A stretch of 64,000 bases of DNA from Calliphora vicina (GCF_958450345.1 NW_027052658.1:310001-374000); one strand, 5' to 3'; positions 42,358-55,600 are shown, counted from the stretch's first letter. The notes: generated by a model not told the origin, from the letters alone. Numbers and translations are program-made.

Positions 42358-44617
42358 GCAAGAGAGTAAGAGAGTAAGAGAGTAAGAGAGTAAGAGAGTA
42401 AGAGAGTAAGAGAGTAAGAGAGTAAGAGAGTAAGAGAGTAAGAGAGTAGGAGAGTAGGAGAGTAAGAGAGTAAGAGAGTAAGAGAGTAAGAGAGTAAGAG
42501 AGTAAGAGAGTAAGAGAGTAAGAGAGTAAGAGAGTAAGAGAGTAAGAGAGTAAGAGAGTAAGAGAGTAAGAGAGTAAGAGAGTAAGAGAGTAAGAGAGTA
42601 AGAGAGTAAGAGAGCAAGAGAGCAAGAGAGTAACCCCCATTTTAAGACAGTAAGAGAGCAAGAGAGTAAGACAGTAAGAGAGTAAGAGAGCAAGAGAGCA
42701 AGAGAGTAAGAGAGTAAGAGAGTAAGAGAGTAAGAGAGTAAGAGAGTAAGAGAGTAAGAGAGTAAGAGAGTAAGAGAGTAAGAGAGTAAGAGAGTAAGAG
42801 AGTAAGAGAGTAAGAGAGTAAGAGAGTAAGAGAGTAAGAGAGTAAGAGAGTAAGAGAGTAAGAGAGTAAGAGAGTAAGAGAGTAAGAGAGTAAGAGAGTA
42901 AGAGAGTAAGAGAGTAAGAGAGTAAGAGAGTAAGAGAGTAAGAGAGTAAGAGAGTAAGAGAGTAAGAGAGTAAGAGAGTAAGAGAGTAAGAGAGTAAGAG
43001 AGTAAGAGAGTAAGAGAGTAAGAGAGTGAGAGAGTAAGAGAGTAAGAGAGTAAGAGAGTAAGAGAGTAAGAGAGTAAGAGAGTAAGAGAGTAAGAGAGTA
43101 AGAGAGTAAGAGAGTAAGAGAGTAAGAGAGTAAGAGAGTAAGAGAGTAAGAGAGTAAGAGAGTAAGAGAGTAAGAGAGTAAGAGAGTAAGAGAGTAAGAG
43201 AGTAAGACAGTAAGAGAGTAAGAGAGTAAGAGAGTAAGAGAGTAAGAGAGTAAGAGAGTAAGAGAGTAAGAGAGTAAGAGAGTAAGAGAGTAAGAGAGTA
43301 AGAGAGTAAGAGAGTAAGAGAGTAAGAGAGTAAGAGAGTAAGAGAGTAAGAGAGTAAGAGAGTAAGAGAGTAAGAGAGTAAGAGAGTAAGAGAGTAAGAG
43401 AGTAAGAGAGTAAGAGAGTAAGAGAGTAAGAGAGTAAGAGAGTAAGAGAGTAAGAGAGTAAGAGAGTAAGAGAGTAAGAGAGTAAGAGAGTAAGAGAGTA
43501 AGAGAGTAAGAGAGTAAGAGAGTAAGAGAGTAAGAGAGTAAGAGAGTAAGAGAGTAAGAGAGTAAGAGAGTAAGAGAGTAAGAGAGTAAGAGAGTAAGAG
43601 AGTAAGAGAGTAAGAGAGTAAGAGAGTAAGAGAGTAACCCCCATTTTAAGACAGTAAGACAGTAAGAGAGTAAGAGAGTAAGAGAGCAAGAGAGCAAGAG
43701 AGCAAGAGAGCAAGAGAGCAAGAGAGCAAGAGAGCAAGAGAGTAAGAGAGTAAGACAGTAAGACAGTAAGACAGTAAGACAGTAAGACAGTAAGACAGTA
43801 AGACAGTAAGACAGTAAGACAGTAAGAGAGTAAGAGAGTAAGAGGGTAAGAGAGTAAGAGAGTAAGAGAGTAAGAGAGTAAGAGAGTAAGAGAGTAAGAG
43901 AGTAAGAGAGTAAGAGAGTAAGAGAGTAAGAGAGTAAGAGAGTAAGAGAGTAAGAGAGTAAGAGAGTAAGAGAGTAAGAGAGTAAGAGAGTAAGAGAGTA
44001 AGAGAGTAAGAGAGTAAGATAGTAAGAGAGTAAGAGAGTAAGAGAGTAAGAGAGTAAGAGAGTAAGAGAGTAAGAGAGTAAGAGAGTAAGAGAGTAAGAG
44101 AGTAAGAGAGTAAGAGAGTAAGAGAGTAAGAGAGTAAGAGAGTAAGAGAGTAAGAGAGTAAGAGAGTAAGAGAGTAAGAGAGTAAGAGAGTAAGAGAGTA
44201 AGAGAGTAAGAGAGTAAAAGAGTAAGAAAATAAGAGAGTAAGAGAGTAAGAGAGTAAGAGAGTAAGAGAGTAAGAGAGTAAGAGAGTAAGAGAGTAAGAG
44301 AGTAAGAGAGTAAGAGAGTAAGAGAGTAAGAGAGTAAGAGAGCAAGAGAGCAAGAGAGTAAGAGAGTAACCCCCATTTTAAGACAGTAAGAGAGCAAGAG
44401 AGTAAGAGAGTAAGAGAGTAAGACAGTAAGAGAGTAAGAGAGCAAGAGAGCAAGAGAGCAAGAGAGCAAGAGAGTAAGACAGTAAGACAGTAAGAGAGTA
44501 AGAGAGTAAGAGAGTAAGAGAGTAAGAGGGTAAGAGAGTAAGAGAGTAAGAGAGCAAGAGAGCAAGAGAGTAAGAGAGTAAGAGAGTAAGAGAGTAAGAG
44601 AGTAAGAGAGTAAGAGA

Positions 44618-44625
44618 GAAAGAGA
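44618..44625 (+). repeat. GAAAGAGA mark before a GCAAGAGA run
   Basis: The T of the octamer is A. GAAAGAGA always directly precedes a GCAAGAGA run: here, at 45,766, 46,478, 52,221, 52,893, 57,329 (two units), 62,045 and 62,749. It is restricted to region IV. Confidence 0.88.
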
Positions 44626-46977
44626 GCAAGAGAGCAAGAGAGCAAGAGAGCAAGAGAGTAAGAGAGTAAGAGAGTAAGAGAGTAAGAGAGTAAGAGAGTA
44701 AGAGAGTAAGAGAGTAAGAGAGTAAGAGAGTAAGAGAGTAAGAGAGTAAGAGAGCAAGAGAGCAAGAGAGCAAGAGAGCAAGAGAGCAAGAGAGCAAGAG
44801 AGCAAGAGAGCAAGAGAGTAAGAGAGTAAGAGAGTAAGACAGCAAGACAGTAAGACAGTAAGACAGTAAGACAGTAAGACAGTAAGACAGTAAGACAGTA
44901 AGACAGTAAGACAGTAAGACAGTAAGACAGTAAGACAGTAAGACAGTAAGACAGTAAGACAGTAAGACAGTAAGAGAGTAAGAGGGTAAGAGAGTAAGAG
45001 AGTAAGAGAGTAAGAGAGTAAGAGAGTAAGAGAGTAAGAGAGTAAGAGAGTAAGAGAGTAAGAGAGTAAGAGAGTAAGAGAGTAAGAGAGTAAGAGAGTA
45101 AGAGAGTAAGAGAGTAAGAGAGTAAGAGAGTAAGATAGTAAGAGAGTAAGAGAGTAAGAGAGTAAGAGAGTAAGAGAGTAAGAGAGTAAGAGAGTAAGAG
45201 AGTAAGAGAGTAAGAGAGTAAGAGAGTAAGAGAGTAAGAGAGTAAGAGAGTAAGAGAGTAAGAGAGTAAGAGAGTAAGAGAGTAAGAGAGTAAGAGAGTA
45301 AGAGAGTAAGAGAGTAAGAGAGTAAGAGAGTAAGAGAGTAAGAGAGTAAGAGAGTAAGAGAGTAAGAGAGTAAGAGAGTAAGAAAATAAGAGAGTAAGAG
45401 AGTAAGAGAGTAAGAGAGTAAGAGAGTAAGAGAGTAAGAGAGTAAGAGAGTAAGAGAGTAAGAGAGCAAGAGAGCAAGAGAGTAAGAGAGTAACCCCCAT
45501 TTTAAGACAGTAAGAGAGCAAGAGAGTAAGAGAGTAAGAGAGTAAGACAGTAAGAGAGTAAGAGAGCAAGAGAGCAAGAGAGCAAGAGAGCAAGAGAGTA
45601 AGACAGTAAGACAGTAAGAGAGTAAGAGAGTAAGAGAGTAAGAGAGTAAGAGGGTAAGAGAGTAAGAGAGTAAGAGAGCAAGAGAGCAAGAGAGTAAGAG
45701 AGTAAGAGAGTAAGAGAGTAAGAGAGTAAGAGAGTAAGAGAGTAAGAGAGTAAGAGAGTAAGAGAGAAAGAGAGCAAGAGAGCAAGAGAGCAAGAGAGCA
45801 AGAGAGCAAGAGAGTAAGAGAGTAAGAGAGTAAGAGAGTAAGAGAGTAAGAGAGTAAGAGAGTAAGAGAGTAAGAGAGTAAGAGAGTAAGAGAGTAAGAG
45901 AGTAAGAGAGTAAGAGAGTAAGAGAGTAAGAGAGTAAGAGAGTAAGAGAGCAAGAGAGCAAGAGAGCAAGAGAGCAAGAGAGCAAGAGAGCAAGAGAGCA
46001 AGAGAGTAAGAGAGTAAGAGAGTAAGACAGTAAGACAGCAAGACAGTAAGACAGTAAGACAGTAAGACAGTAAGACAGTAAGACAGTAAGACAGTAAGAC
46101 AGTAAGACAGTAAGACAGTAAGACAGTAAGACAGTAAGACAGTAAGACAGTAAGACAGTAAGACAGTAAGACAGTAAGACAGTAAGACAGTAAGAGAGTA
46201 ACCCCCATTTTAAGACAGTAAGAGAGTAAGAGAGCAAGAGAGTAAGAGAGTAACCCCCATTTTAAGACAGTAAGAGAGCAAGAGAGTAAGAGAGTAAGAC
46301 AGTAAGAGAGCAAGAGAGCAAGAGAGTAAGACAGTAAGACAGTAAGAGAGTAAGAGAGTAAGAGAGTAAGAGGGTAAGAGAGTAAGAGAGTAAGAGAGCA
46401 AGAGAGCAAGAGAGTAAGAGAGTAAGAGAGTAAGAGAGTAAGAGAGTAAGAGAGTAAGAGAGTAAGAGAGTAAGAGAGAAAGAGAGCAAGAGAGCAAGAG
46501 AGCAAGAGAGCAAGAGAGCAAGAGAGTAAGAGAGTAATAGAGTAAGATAGTAAGAGAGTAAGAGAGTAAGAGAGTAAGAGAGTAAGAGAGTAAGAGAGTA
46601 AGAGAGTAAGAGAGTAAGAGAGTAAGAGAGTAAGAGAGCAAGAGAGCAAGAGAGCAAGAGAGCAAGAGAGCAAGAGAGCAAGAGAGCAAGAGAGCAAGAG
46701 AGCAAGAGAGTAAGAGAGTAAGAGAGTAAGACAGTAAGACAGTAAGACAGTAAGAGAGTAACCCCCATTTTAAGACAGTAAGAGAGTAAGAGAGCAAGAG
46801 AGCAAGAGGGCAAGAGAGTAACCACCATTTTAAGACAGTAAGAGAGTAAGAGAGCAAGAGAGTAAGAGAGTAACCCACATTTTAAGACAGTAAGAGAGCA
46901 AGAGAGTAAGAGAGTAAGAGAGTAAGAGAGTAAGAGAGTAAGAGAGTAAGAGAGTAAGAGAGTAAGAGAGTAAGAGA

Positions 46978-46997
46978 GTTACCCCCATTTTAAGACA
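46978..46997 (+). repeat. A spacer with GTTA start
   Basis: The second A of GTAA is T, removing the in-array TAA at this spacer. The same variant is found only at 53,401-53,420, exactly 6,423 bp on. Confidence 0.92.
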
Positions 46998-48585
46998 GTA
47001 AGACAGTAAGAGAGTAAGAGAGCAAGAGAGCAAGAGAGTAAGACAGTAAGACAGTAAGACAGTAAGACAGTAAGACAGTAAGACAGTAAGACAGTAAGAC
47101 AGTAAGAGAGTAAGAGAGTAAGAGAGTAAGAGAGTAAGAGAGCAAGAGAGCAAGAGAGCAAGAGAGCAAGAGAGCAAGAGAGCAAGAGAGCAAGAGAGCA
47201 AGAGAGTAAGAGAGTAACCCCCATTTTAAGACAGTAAGAGAGCAAGAGAGCAAGAGAGCAAGAGAGCAAGAGAGTAAGACAGTAAGACAGTAAGAGAGTA
47301 AGAGAGCAAGAGAGCAAGAGAGCAAGAGAGCAAGAGAGTAAGAGAGTAAGAGAGTAAGAGAGTAAGAGAGTAAGAGAGTAAGAGAGTAAGAGAGTAAGAG
47401 AGTAAGAGAGTAAGAGAGCAAGAGAGCAAGAGAGCAAGAGAGCAAGAGAGTAAGAGAGTAAGACAGTAAGACAGTAAGACAGTAAGACAGTAAGACAGTA
47501 AGAGAGTAAGAGAGTAAGAGAGTAAGAGAGTAAGAGAGTAAGAGAGTAAGAGAGTAAGAGAGTAAGAGAGTAAGAGAGTAAGAGAGTAAGAGAGTAAGAG
47601 AGTAAGAGAGTAAGAGAGTAAGAGAGTAAGAGAGTAAGAGAGTAAGAGAGTAAGAGAGTAAGAGAGTAAGAGAGTAAGAGAGTAAGAGAGTAAGAGAGTA
47701 AGAGAGTAAGAGAGTAAGAGAGTAAGAGAGTAAGAGAGTAAGAGAGTAAGAGAGTAAGAGAGTAAGAGAGTAAGAGAGTAAGAGAGTAAGAGAGTAACCC
47801 CCATTTTAAGACAGCAAGAGAGTAAGAGAGTAAGCGAGTAAGAGAGCAAGAGAGTAAGAGAGTAAGACAGTAAGAGAGTAAGAGAGCAAGAGAGCAAGAG
47901 AGTAAGAGAGTAAGAGAGTAAGACAGTAAGACAGTAAGACAGTAAGACAGTAAGACAGTAAGACAGTAAGAGAGTAAGAGAGTAAGAGAGTAAGAGAGTA
48001 AGAGAGTAAGAGAGTAAGAGGGTAAGAGGGTAAGAGAGTAAGAGAGTAAGAGAGTAAGAGAGTAAGAGAGTAAGAGAGTAAGAGAGTAAGAGAGTAAGAG
48101 AGCAAGAGAGTAAGAGAGTAAGATAGTAAGAGAGTAAGAGAGTAAGAGAGTAAGAGAGTAAGAGAGTAAGAGAGTAAGAGAGTAAGAGAGTAAGAGAGTA
48201 AGAGAGTAAGAGAGTAAGAGAGTAAGAGAGCAAGAGAGTAACCCCCATTTTAAGACAGTAAGAGAGCAAGAGAGCAAGAGAGTAAGAGAGTAAGAGAGTA
48301 AGAGAGTAAGAGAGTAAGAGAGTAAGAGAGTAAGAGAGTAAGAGAGTAAGAGAGTAAGAGAGCAAGAGAGTAAGAGAGTAAGAGAGTAAGAGAGTAAGAG
48401 AGTAAGAGAGTAAGAGAGTAAGAGAGTAAGAGAGTAAGAGAGTAAGAGAGTAAGAGAGTAAGAGAGTAAGAGAGTAAGAGAGTAAGAGAGTAAGAGAGTA
48501 AGAGAGTAAGAGAGTAAGATAGTAAGAGAGTAAGAGAGTAAGAGAGTAAGAGAGTAAGAGAGTAAGAGAGTAAGAGAGTAAGAGA

Positions 48586-48592
48586 TAAGAGA
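48586..48592 (+). repeat. Heptamer slip TAAGAGA
   Basis: The G of one unit is missing, shifting the register by one base before the A spacer at 48,609. The slip and that spacer have no counterpart in Y'. Confidence 0.88.
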
Positions 48593-50152
48593 GTAAGAGA
48601 GCAAGAGAGTAACCCCCATTTTAAGACAGTAAGAGAGCAAGAGAGCAAGAGAGTAAGAGAGTAAGAGAGTAAGAGAGTAAGAGAGTAAGAGAGTATGAGA
48701 GTAAGAGAGTAAGAGAGTAAGAGAGTAAGAGAGTAAGAGAGTAAGAGAGTAAGAGAGTAAGAGAGTAAGAGAGTAAGAGAGTAAGAGAGTAAGAGAGTAA
48801 GAGAGTAAGAGAGTAAGAGAGTAAGAGAGTAAGAGAGTAAGAGAGTAAGAGAGTAAGAGAGTAAGAGAGTAAGAGAGTAAGAGAGTAAGAGAGTAAGAGA
48901 GTAAGAGAGTAAGAGAGTAAGAGAGTAAGAGAGTAAGAGAGTAAGAGAGTAAGAGAGTAAGAGAGTAAGAGAGTAAGAGAGTAAGAGAGTAAGAGAGTAA
49001 GAGAGTAAGAGAGTAAGAGAGTAAGAGAGTAAGAGAGTAAGAGAGTAAGAGAGTAAGAGAGTAAGAGAGTAAGAGAGTAAGAGAGTAAGAGAGTAAGAGA
49101 GTAAGAGAGTAACCCCCATTTTAAGACAGTAAGAGAGTAAGAGAGTAAGAGAGTAACCCCCATTTTAAGACAGTAAGAGAGTAAGAGAGTAAGAGAGTAA
49201 GAGAGCAAGAGAGTAAGAGAGTAAGAGAGTAAGAGAGTAAGAGAGTAAGAGAGTAAGAGAGTAAGAGAGTAAGAGAGTAAGAGAGTAAGAGAGTAAGAGA
49301 GTAAGAGAGTAAGAGAGTAAGAGAGTAAGAGAGTAAGAGAGTAAGAGAGTAAGAGAGTAAGAGAGTAAGAGAGTAAGAGAGTAAGAGAGTAAGAGAGTAA
49401 GAGAGTAAGAGAGTAAGAGAGTAAGAGAGTAAGAGAGCAAGAGAGCAAGAGAGTAACCCCCATTTTAAGACAGTAAGAGAGCAAGAGAGCAAGAGAGCAA
49501 GAGAGCAAGAGAGTAAGAGAGTAAGAGAGTAAGACAGTAAGAGAGTAAGAGAGCAAGAGAGCAAGAGAGCAAGAGAGTAAGAGAGTAAGAGAGTAAGAGA
49601 GTAAGAGAGTAAGACAGCAAGAGAGTAAGAGAGCAAGAGCGGAAGAGAGCAAGAGAGCAAGAGAGTAAGAGAGTAAGAGAGTAAGAGAGTAAGAGAGTAA
49701 GAGAGTAAGAGAGTAAGAGAGTAAGAGAGTAAGAGAGTAAGAGAGTAAGAGAGTAAGAGAATAAGAGAGTAAGAGAGTAAGAGAGTAAGAGAGTAAGAGA
49801 GTAAGAGAGTAAGAGAGTAAGAGAGTAAGAGAGTAAGAGAGTAGGAGAGTAAGAGAGTAGGAGAGTAAGAGAGTAAGAGAGTAAGAGAGTAAGAGAGTAA
49901 GAGAGTAAGAGAGTAAGAGAGTAAGAGAGTAAGAGAGTAAGAGAGTAAGAGAGTAAGAGAGTAAGAGAGTAAGAGAGTAAGAGAGTAAGAGAGTAAGAGA
50001 GTAAGAGAGTAAGAGAGTAAGAGAGTAAGAGAGTAAGAGAGTAAGAGAGTAAGAGAGTAAGAGAGTAAGAGAGTAAGAGAGTAAGAGAGTAAGAGAGTAA
50101 GAGAGTAAGAGAGTAAGAGAGTAAGAGAGTAAGAGAGTAAGAGAGTAAGAGA

Positions 50153-50188
50153 GTAACCCCCATAGAGAGTAACCCCCATTTTAAGACA
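50153..50188 (+). repeat. Truncated A spacer abutting a full A spacer
   Basis: The first spacer (50,153-50,168) has lost TTTA and ends in AGAGA; the second (50,169-50,188) is complete. In Y' only a single A spacer occurs at the equivalent position (56,157). Confidence 0.88.
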
Positions 50189-51436
50189 GTAAGAGAGCAA
50201 GAGAGTAAGAGAGTAAGAGAGTAAGAGAGTAAGAGAGTAAGAGAGTAAGAGAGTAAGAGAGTAAGAGAGTAAGAGAGTAAGTGAGTAAGAGAGTAAGAGA
50301 GTAAGAGAGTAAGAGAGTAAGAGAGTAAGAGAGTAAGAGAGTAAGAGAGTAAGAGAGTAAGAGAGTAAGAGAGTAAGAGAGTAAGAGAGTAAGAGAGTAA
50401 GAGAGTAAGAGAGTAAGAGAGTAAGAGAGTAAGACAGTAAGACAGTAAGAGAGTAAGAGAGTAAGAGAGTAAGAGAGTAAGAGAGTAAGAGAGTAAGAGA
50501 GTAAGAGAGTAAGAGAGTAAGAGAGTAACCCCCATTTTAAGACAGTAAGACAGTAAGAGAGTAAGAGAGTAAGAGAGCAAGAGAGCAAGAGATCAAGAGA
50601 GCAAGAGAGCAAGAGAGCAAGAGAGCAAGAGAGCAAGAGAGCAAGAGAGTAAGAGAGTAAGACAGTAAGACAGTAAGACAGTAAGACAGTAAGACAGTAA
50701 GACAGTAAGACAGTAAGAGAGTAAGAGAGTAAGAGGGTAAGAGAGTAAGAGAGTAAGAGAGTAAGAGAGTAAGAGAGTAAGAGAGTAAGAGAGTAAGAGA
50801 GTAAGACAGTAAGAGAGCAAGAGAGTAAGAGAGTAAGAGAGTAAGAGAGTAAGAGAGTAAGAGAGTAAGAGAGTAAGAGAGTAAGAGAGTAAGAGAGTAA
50901 GAGAGTAAGAGAGTAAGAAAATAAGAGAGTAAGAGAGTAAGAGAGTAAGAGAGTAAGAGAGTAAAAGAGTAAGAGAGCAAGAGAGTAAGAGAGTAACCCC
51001 CATTTTAAGACAGTAAGAGAGCAAGAGAGTAAGAGAGTAAGAGAGTAAGAGAGTAAGAGAGCAAGAGAGCAAGAGAGCAAGAGAGTAAGACAGTAAGACA
51101 GTAAGAGAGTAAGAGAGTAAGAGGGTAAGAGAGTAAGAGAGTAAGAGAGCAAGAGAGTAAGAGAGTAAGAGAGTAAGAGAGTAAGAGAGTAAGAGAGTAA
51201 GAGAGTAAGAGAGTAAGAGAGTAAGAGAGTAAGAGAGTAAGAGAGTAAGAGAGTAAGAGAGTAAGAGAGTAAGAGAGTAAGAGAGTAAGAGAGTAAGAGA
51301 GTAAGAGAGTAAGAGAGTAAGAGAGTAAGAGAGTAAGAGAGTAAGAGAGTAAGAGAGTAAGAGAGTAAGAGAGTAAGAGAGTAAGAGAGTAAGAGAGTAA
51401 GAGAGTAAGAGAGTAAGAGAGTAAGAGAGTAAGAGA

Positions 51437-52612
51437 GTAACCCCCATTTTAAGACAGTAAGAGAGCAAGAGAGTAAGAGAGTAAGAGAGTAAGAGAGTAA
51501 GAGAGTAAGAGAGTAAGAGAGTAAGAGAGTAAGAGAGTAAGAGAGTAAGAGAGTAAGAGAGTAAGAGAGTAAGAGAGTAAGAGAGTAAGAGAGTAAGAGA
51601 GTAAGAGAGTAAGAGAGTAAGAGAGTAAGAGAGTAAGAGAGTAAGAGAGTAAGAGAGTAACCCCCATTTTAAGACAGTAAGAGAGCAAGAGAGTAAGAGA
51701 GTAAGAGAGTAAGAGAGTAAGAGAGTAAGAGAGTAAGAGAGTAAGAGAGTAAGAGAGTAAGAGAGTAAGTGAGTAAGAGAGTAAGAGAGTAAGAGAGTAA
51801 GAGAGTAAGAGAGTAAGAGAGTAAGAGAGTAAGAGAGTAAGAGAGTAAGAGAGTAAGAGAGTAAGAGAGTAAGAGAGTAAGAGAGTAAGAGAGTAAGAGA
51901 GTAAGAGAGTAAGAGAGTAAGAGAGTAAGACAGTAAGAGAGTAAGAGAGTAAGAGAGTAAGAGAGTAAGAGAGTAAGAGAGTAAGAGAGTAAGAGAGTAA
52001 GAGAGTAAGAGAGTAAGAGAGTAAGAGAGCAAGAGAGCAAGAGAGCAAGAGAGTAAGACAGTAAGACAGTAAGAGAGTAAGAGAGTAAGAGGGTAAGAGA
52101 GTAAGAGAGTAAGAGAGCAAGAGAGTAAGAGAGTAAGAGAGTAAGAGAGTAAGAGAGTAAGAGAGTAAGAGAGTAAGAGAGTAAGAGAGTAAGAGAGTAA
52201 GAGAGTAAGAGAGTAAGAGAGAAAGAGAGCAAGAGAGCAAGAGAGCAAGAGAGCAAGAGAGCAAGAGAGTAAGAGAGTAAGAGAGTAAGAGAGTAAGAGA
52301 GTAAGAGAGTAAGAGAGTAAGAGAGTAAGAGAGTAAGAGAGTAAGAGAGTAAGAGAGTAAGAGAGCAAGAGAGCAAGAGAGCAAGAGAGCAAGAGAGCAA
52401 GAGAGCAAGAGAGCAAGAGAGTAAGAGAGTAAGAGAGTAAGACAGTAAGACAGCAAGACAGTAAGACAGTAAGACAGTAAGACAGTAAGACAGTAAGACA
52501 GTAAGACAGTAAGACAGTAAGACAGTAAGACAGTAAGACAGTAAGACAGTAAGACAGTAAGACAGTAAGACAGTAAGACAGTAAGACAGTAAGACAGTAA
52601 GACAGTAAGAGA
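51437..52612 (+). repeat. Link segment between Y and Y'
   Basis: A spacers at 51,437 and 51,657. A GTAAGTGA 112 bp after the spacer start (near 51,769) is shared with the spacers at 50,169 and 56,157. The right part, with GAAAGAGA at 52,221 and a 21-unit GTAAGACA block (52,437-52,604, third unit GCAAGACA), matches 45,7xx-46,189 with the block offset by 6,415 bp. The duplication unit therefore starts upstream of 52,613. Confidence 0.82.
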
Positions 52613-55600
52613 GTAACCCCCATTTTAAGACAGTAAGAGAGTAAGAGAGCAAGAGAGTAAGAGAGTAACCCCCATTTTAAGACAGTAAGAGAGCAAGAGA
52701 GTAAGAGAGTAAGACAGTAAGAGAGCAAGAGAGCAAGAGAGTAAGACAGTAAGACAGTAAGAGAGTAAGAGAGTAAGAGAGTAAGAGGGTAAGAGAGTAA
52801 GAGAGTAAGAGAGCAAGAGAGCAAGAGAGTAAGAGAGTAAGAGAGTAAGAGAGTAAGAGAGTAAGAGAGTAAGAGAGTAAGAGAGTAAGAGAGAAAGAGA
52901 GCAAGAGAGCAAGAGAGCAAGAGAGCAAGAGAGCAAGAGAGTAAGAGAGTAATAGAGTAAGATAGTAAGAGAGTAAGAGAGTAAGAGAGTAAGAGAGTAA
53001 GAGAGTAAGAGAGTAAGAGAGTAAGAGAGTAAGAGAGTAAGAGAGTAAGAGAGCAAGAGAGCAAGAGAGCAAGAGAGCAAGAGAGCAAGAGAGCAAGAGA
53101 GCAAGAGAGCAAGAGAGCAAGAGAGTAAGAGAGTAAGAGAGTAAGACAGTAAGACAGTAAGACAGTAAGACAGTAAGAGAGTAACCCCCATTTTAAGACA
53201 GTAAGAGAGTAAGAGAGCAAGAGAGCAAGAGGGCAAGAGAGTAACCACCATTTTAAGACAGTAAGAGAGTAAGAGAGCAAGAGAGTAAGAGAGTAACCCA
53301 CATTTTAAGACAGTAAGAGAGCAAGAGAGTAAGAGAGTAAGAGAGTAAGAGAGTAAGAGAGTAAGAGAGTAAGAGAGTAAGAGAGTAAGAGAGTAAGAGA
53401 GTTACCCCCATTTTAAGACAGTAAGACAGTAAGAGAGTAAGAGAGCAAGAGAGCAAGAGAGTAAGACAGTAAGACAGTAAGACAGTAAGACAGTAAGACA
53501 GTAAGACAGTAAGACAGTAAGACAGTAAGAGAGTAAGAGAGTAAGAGAGTAAGAGAGTAAGAGAGCAAGAGAGCAAGAGAGCAAGAGAGCAAGAGAGCAA
53601 GAGAGCAAGAGAGCAAGAGAGCAAGAGAGTAAGAGAGTAACCCCCATTTTAAGACAGTAAGAGAGCAAGAGAGCAAGAGAGCAAGAGAGCAAGAGAGTAA
53701 GACAGTAAGACAGTAAGAGAGTAAGAGAGCAAGAGAGCAAGAGAGCAAGAGAGCAAGAGAGTAAGAGAGTAAGAGAGTAAGAGAGTAAGAGAGTAAGAGA
53801 GTAAGAGAGTAAGAGAGTAAGAGAGTAAGAGAGTAAGAGAGCAAGAGAGCAAGAGAGCAAGAGAGCAAGAGAGTAAGAGAGTAAGACAGTAAGACAGTAA
53901 GACAGTAAGACAGTAAGACAGTAAGACAGTAAGAGAGTAAGAGAGTAAGAGAGTAAGAGAGTAAGAGAGTAAGAGAGTAAGAGAGTAAGAGAGTAAGAGA
54001 GTAAGAGAGTAAGAGAGTAAGAGAGTAAGAGAGTAAGAGAGTAAGAGAGTAAGAGAGTAAGAGAGTAAGAGAGTAAGAGAGTAAGAGAGTAAGAGAGTAA
54101 GAGAGTAAGAGAGTAAGAGAGTAAGAGAGTAAGAGAGTAAGAGAGTAAGAGAGTAAGAGAGTAAGAGAGTAAGAGAGTAAGAGAGTAAGAGAGTAAGAGA
54201 GTAAGAGAGTAAGAGAGTAAGAGAGTAAGAGAGTAAGAGAGTAAGAGAGTAAGAGAGTAAGAGAGTAAGAGAGTAACCCCCATTTTAAGACAGCAAGAGA
54301 GTAAGAGAGTAAGCGAGTAAGAGAGCAAGAGAGTAAGAGAGTAAGACAGTAAGAGAGTAAGAGAGCAAGAGAGCAAGAGAGTAAGAGAGTAAGAGAGTAA
54401 GACAGTAAGACAGTAAGACAGTAAGACAGTAAGACAGTAAGACAGTAAGAGAGTAAGAGAGTAAGAGAGTAAGAGAGTAAGAGAGTAAGAGAGTAAGAGA
54501 GTAAGAGAGTAAGAGGGTAAGAGGGTAAGAGAGTAAGAGAGTAAGAGAGTAAGAGAGTAAGAGAGTAAGAGAGTAAGAGAGTAAGAGAGTAAGAGAGCAA
54601 GAGAGTAAGAGAGTAAGATAGTAAGAGAGTAAGAGAGTAAGAGAGTAAGAGAGTAAGAGAGTAAGAGAGTAAGAGAGTAAGAGAGTAAGAGAGTAAGAGA
54701 GTAAGAGAGTAAGAGAGTAAGAGAGTAAGAGAGTAAGAGAGCAAGAGAGTAACCCCCATTTTAAGACAGTAAGAGAGCAAGAGAGCAAGAGAGTAAGAGA
54801 GTAAGAGAGTAAGAGAGTAAGAGAGTAAGAGAGTAAGAGAGTAAGAGAGTAAGAGAGTAAGAGAGTAAGAGAGCAAGAGAGTAAGAGAGTAAGAGAGTAA
54901 GAGAGTAAGAGAGTAAGAGAGTAAGAGAGTAAGAGAGTAAGAGAGTAAGAGAGTAAGAGAGTAAGAGAGTAAGAGAGTAAGAGAGTAAGAGAGTAAGAGA
55001 GTAAGAGAGTAAGAGAGTAAGAGAGTAAGAGAGTAAGAGAGTAAGAGAGTAAGAGAGTAAGAGAGTAAGAGAGTAAGAGAGTAAGAGAGTAAGAGAGTAA
55101 GAGAGTAACCCCCATTTTAAGACAGTAAGAGAGTAAGAGAGTAAGAGAGTAACCCCCATTTTAAGACAGTAAGAGAGTAAGAGAGTAAGAGAGTAAGAGA
55201 GCAAGAGAGTAAGAGAGTAAGAGAGTAAGAGAGTAAGAGAGTAAGAGAGTAAGAGAGTAAGAGAGTAAGAGAGTAAGAGAGTAAGAGAGTAAGAGAGTAA
55301 GAGAGTAAGAGAGTAAGAGAGTAAGAGAGTAAGAGAGTAAGAGAGTAAGAGAGTAAGAGAGTAAGAGAGTAAGAGAGTAAGAGAGTAAGAGAGTAAGAGA
55401 GTAAGAGAGTAAGAGAGTAAGAGAGTAAGAGAGCAAGAGAGCAAGAGAGTAACCCCCATTTTAAGACAGTAAGAGAGCAAGAGAGCAAGAGAGCAAGAGA
55501 GCAAGAGAGCAAGAGAGTAAGAGAGTAAGAGAGTAAGACAGTAAGAGAGTAAGAGAGCAAGAGAGCAAGAGAGCAAGAGAGTAAGAGAGTAAGAGAGTAA

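Larger units (their letters stand above)
40742..46197 (+). repeat. Region IV segment X
   Basis: Spacers: B 40,742, A 40,986, A 41,878, B 41,930, C 41,974, A 42,026, A 42,630, A 43,634, A 44,366, A 45,490. Rare shared marks with X' (58,497-62,436) are a GCAATAGA after the second spacer, TTAAGACA as second unit of a GTAAGACA block (41,110 and 58,809), the 52-44-52 spacing of A-B-C-A, a GCAAGATA run, and GTAAAAGA next to GTAAGAAA. Offsets are 17,739-17,771 bp. GTAAGACA blocks: 41,102-41,181, 41,294-41,429, and 46,022-46,189 with one GCAAGACA. Confidence 0.85.
46198..51436 (+). repeat. Region IV segment Y
   Basis: Spacers: A 46,198, A 46,250, A 46,758, B 46,818, C 46,870, A 46,978 (GTTA variant), A 47,214, 47,794, 48,238, 48,609, 49,109, 49,153, 49,453, truncated A 50,153, A 50,169, 50,525, 50,993. 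Five consecutive spacers (46,758-47,214) match Y' with a constant offset of 6,423 bp. The offset falls to 5,996 bp from 49,109 to 49,453, so Y' lacks about 0.5 kb including the spacer at 48,609. Confidence 0.88.

Noticed and set aside
42642..46697. Very long minus-strand ORF (about 1,350 codons), and more than 100 similar ones through the window, encoding LLLSYSLT repeats
   Set aside because: The reverse complement of the octamer has no stop in any frame, and all frames give the same octapeptide cycle, so length is not evidence of coding. Ends fall at spacer TTA or TTAAGAGA sites, many starts are TTG within the repeat, overlapping frames are equally long, and there is no promoter, non-repeat domain or codon signature.
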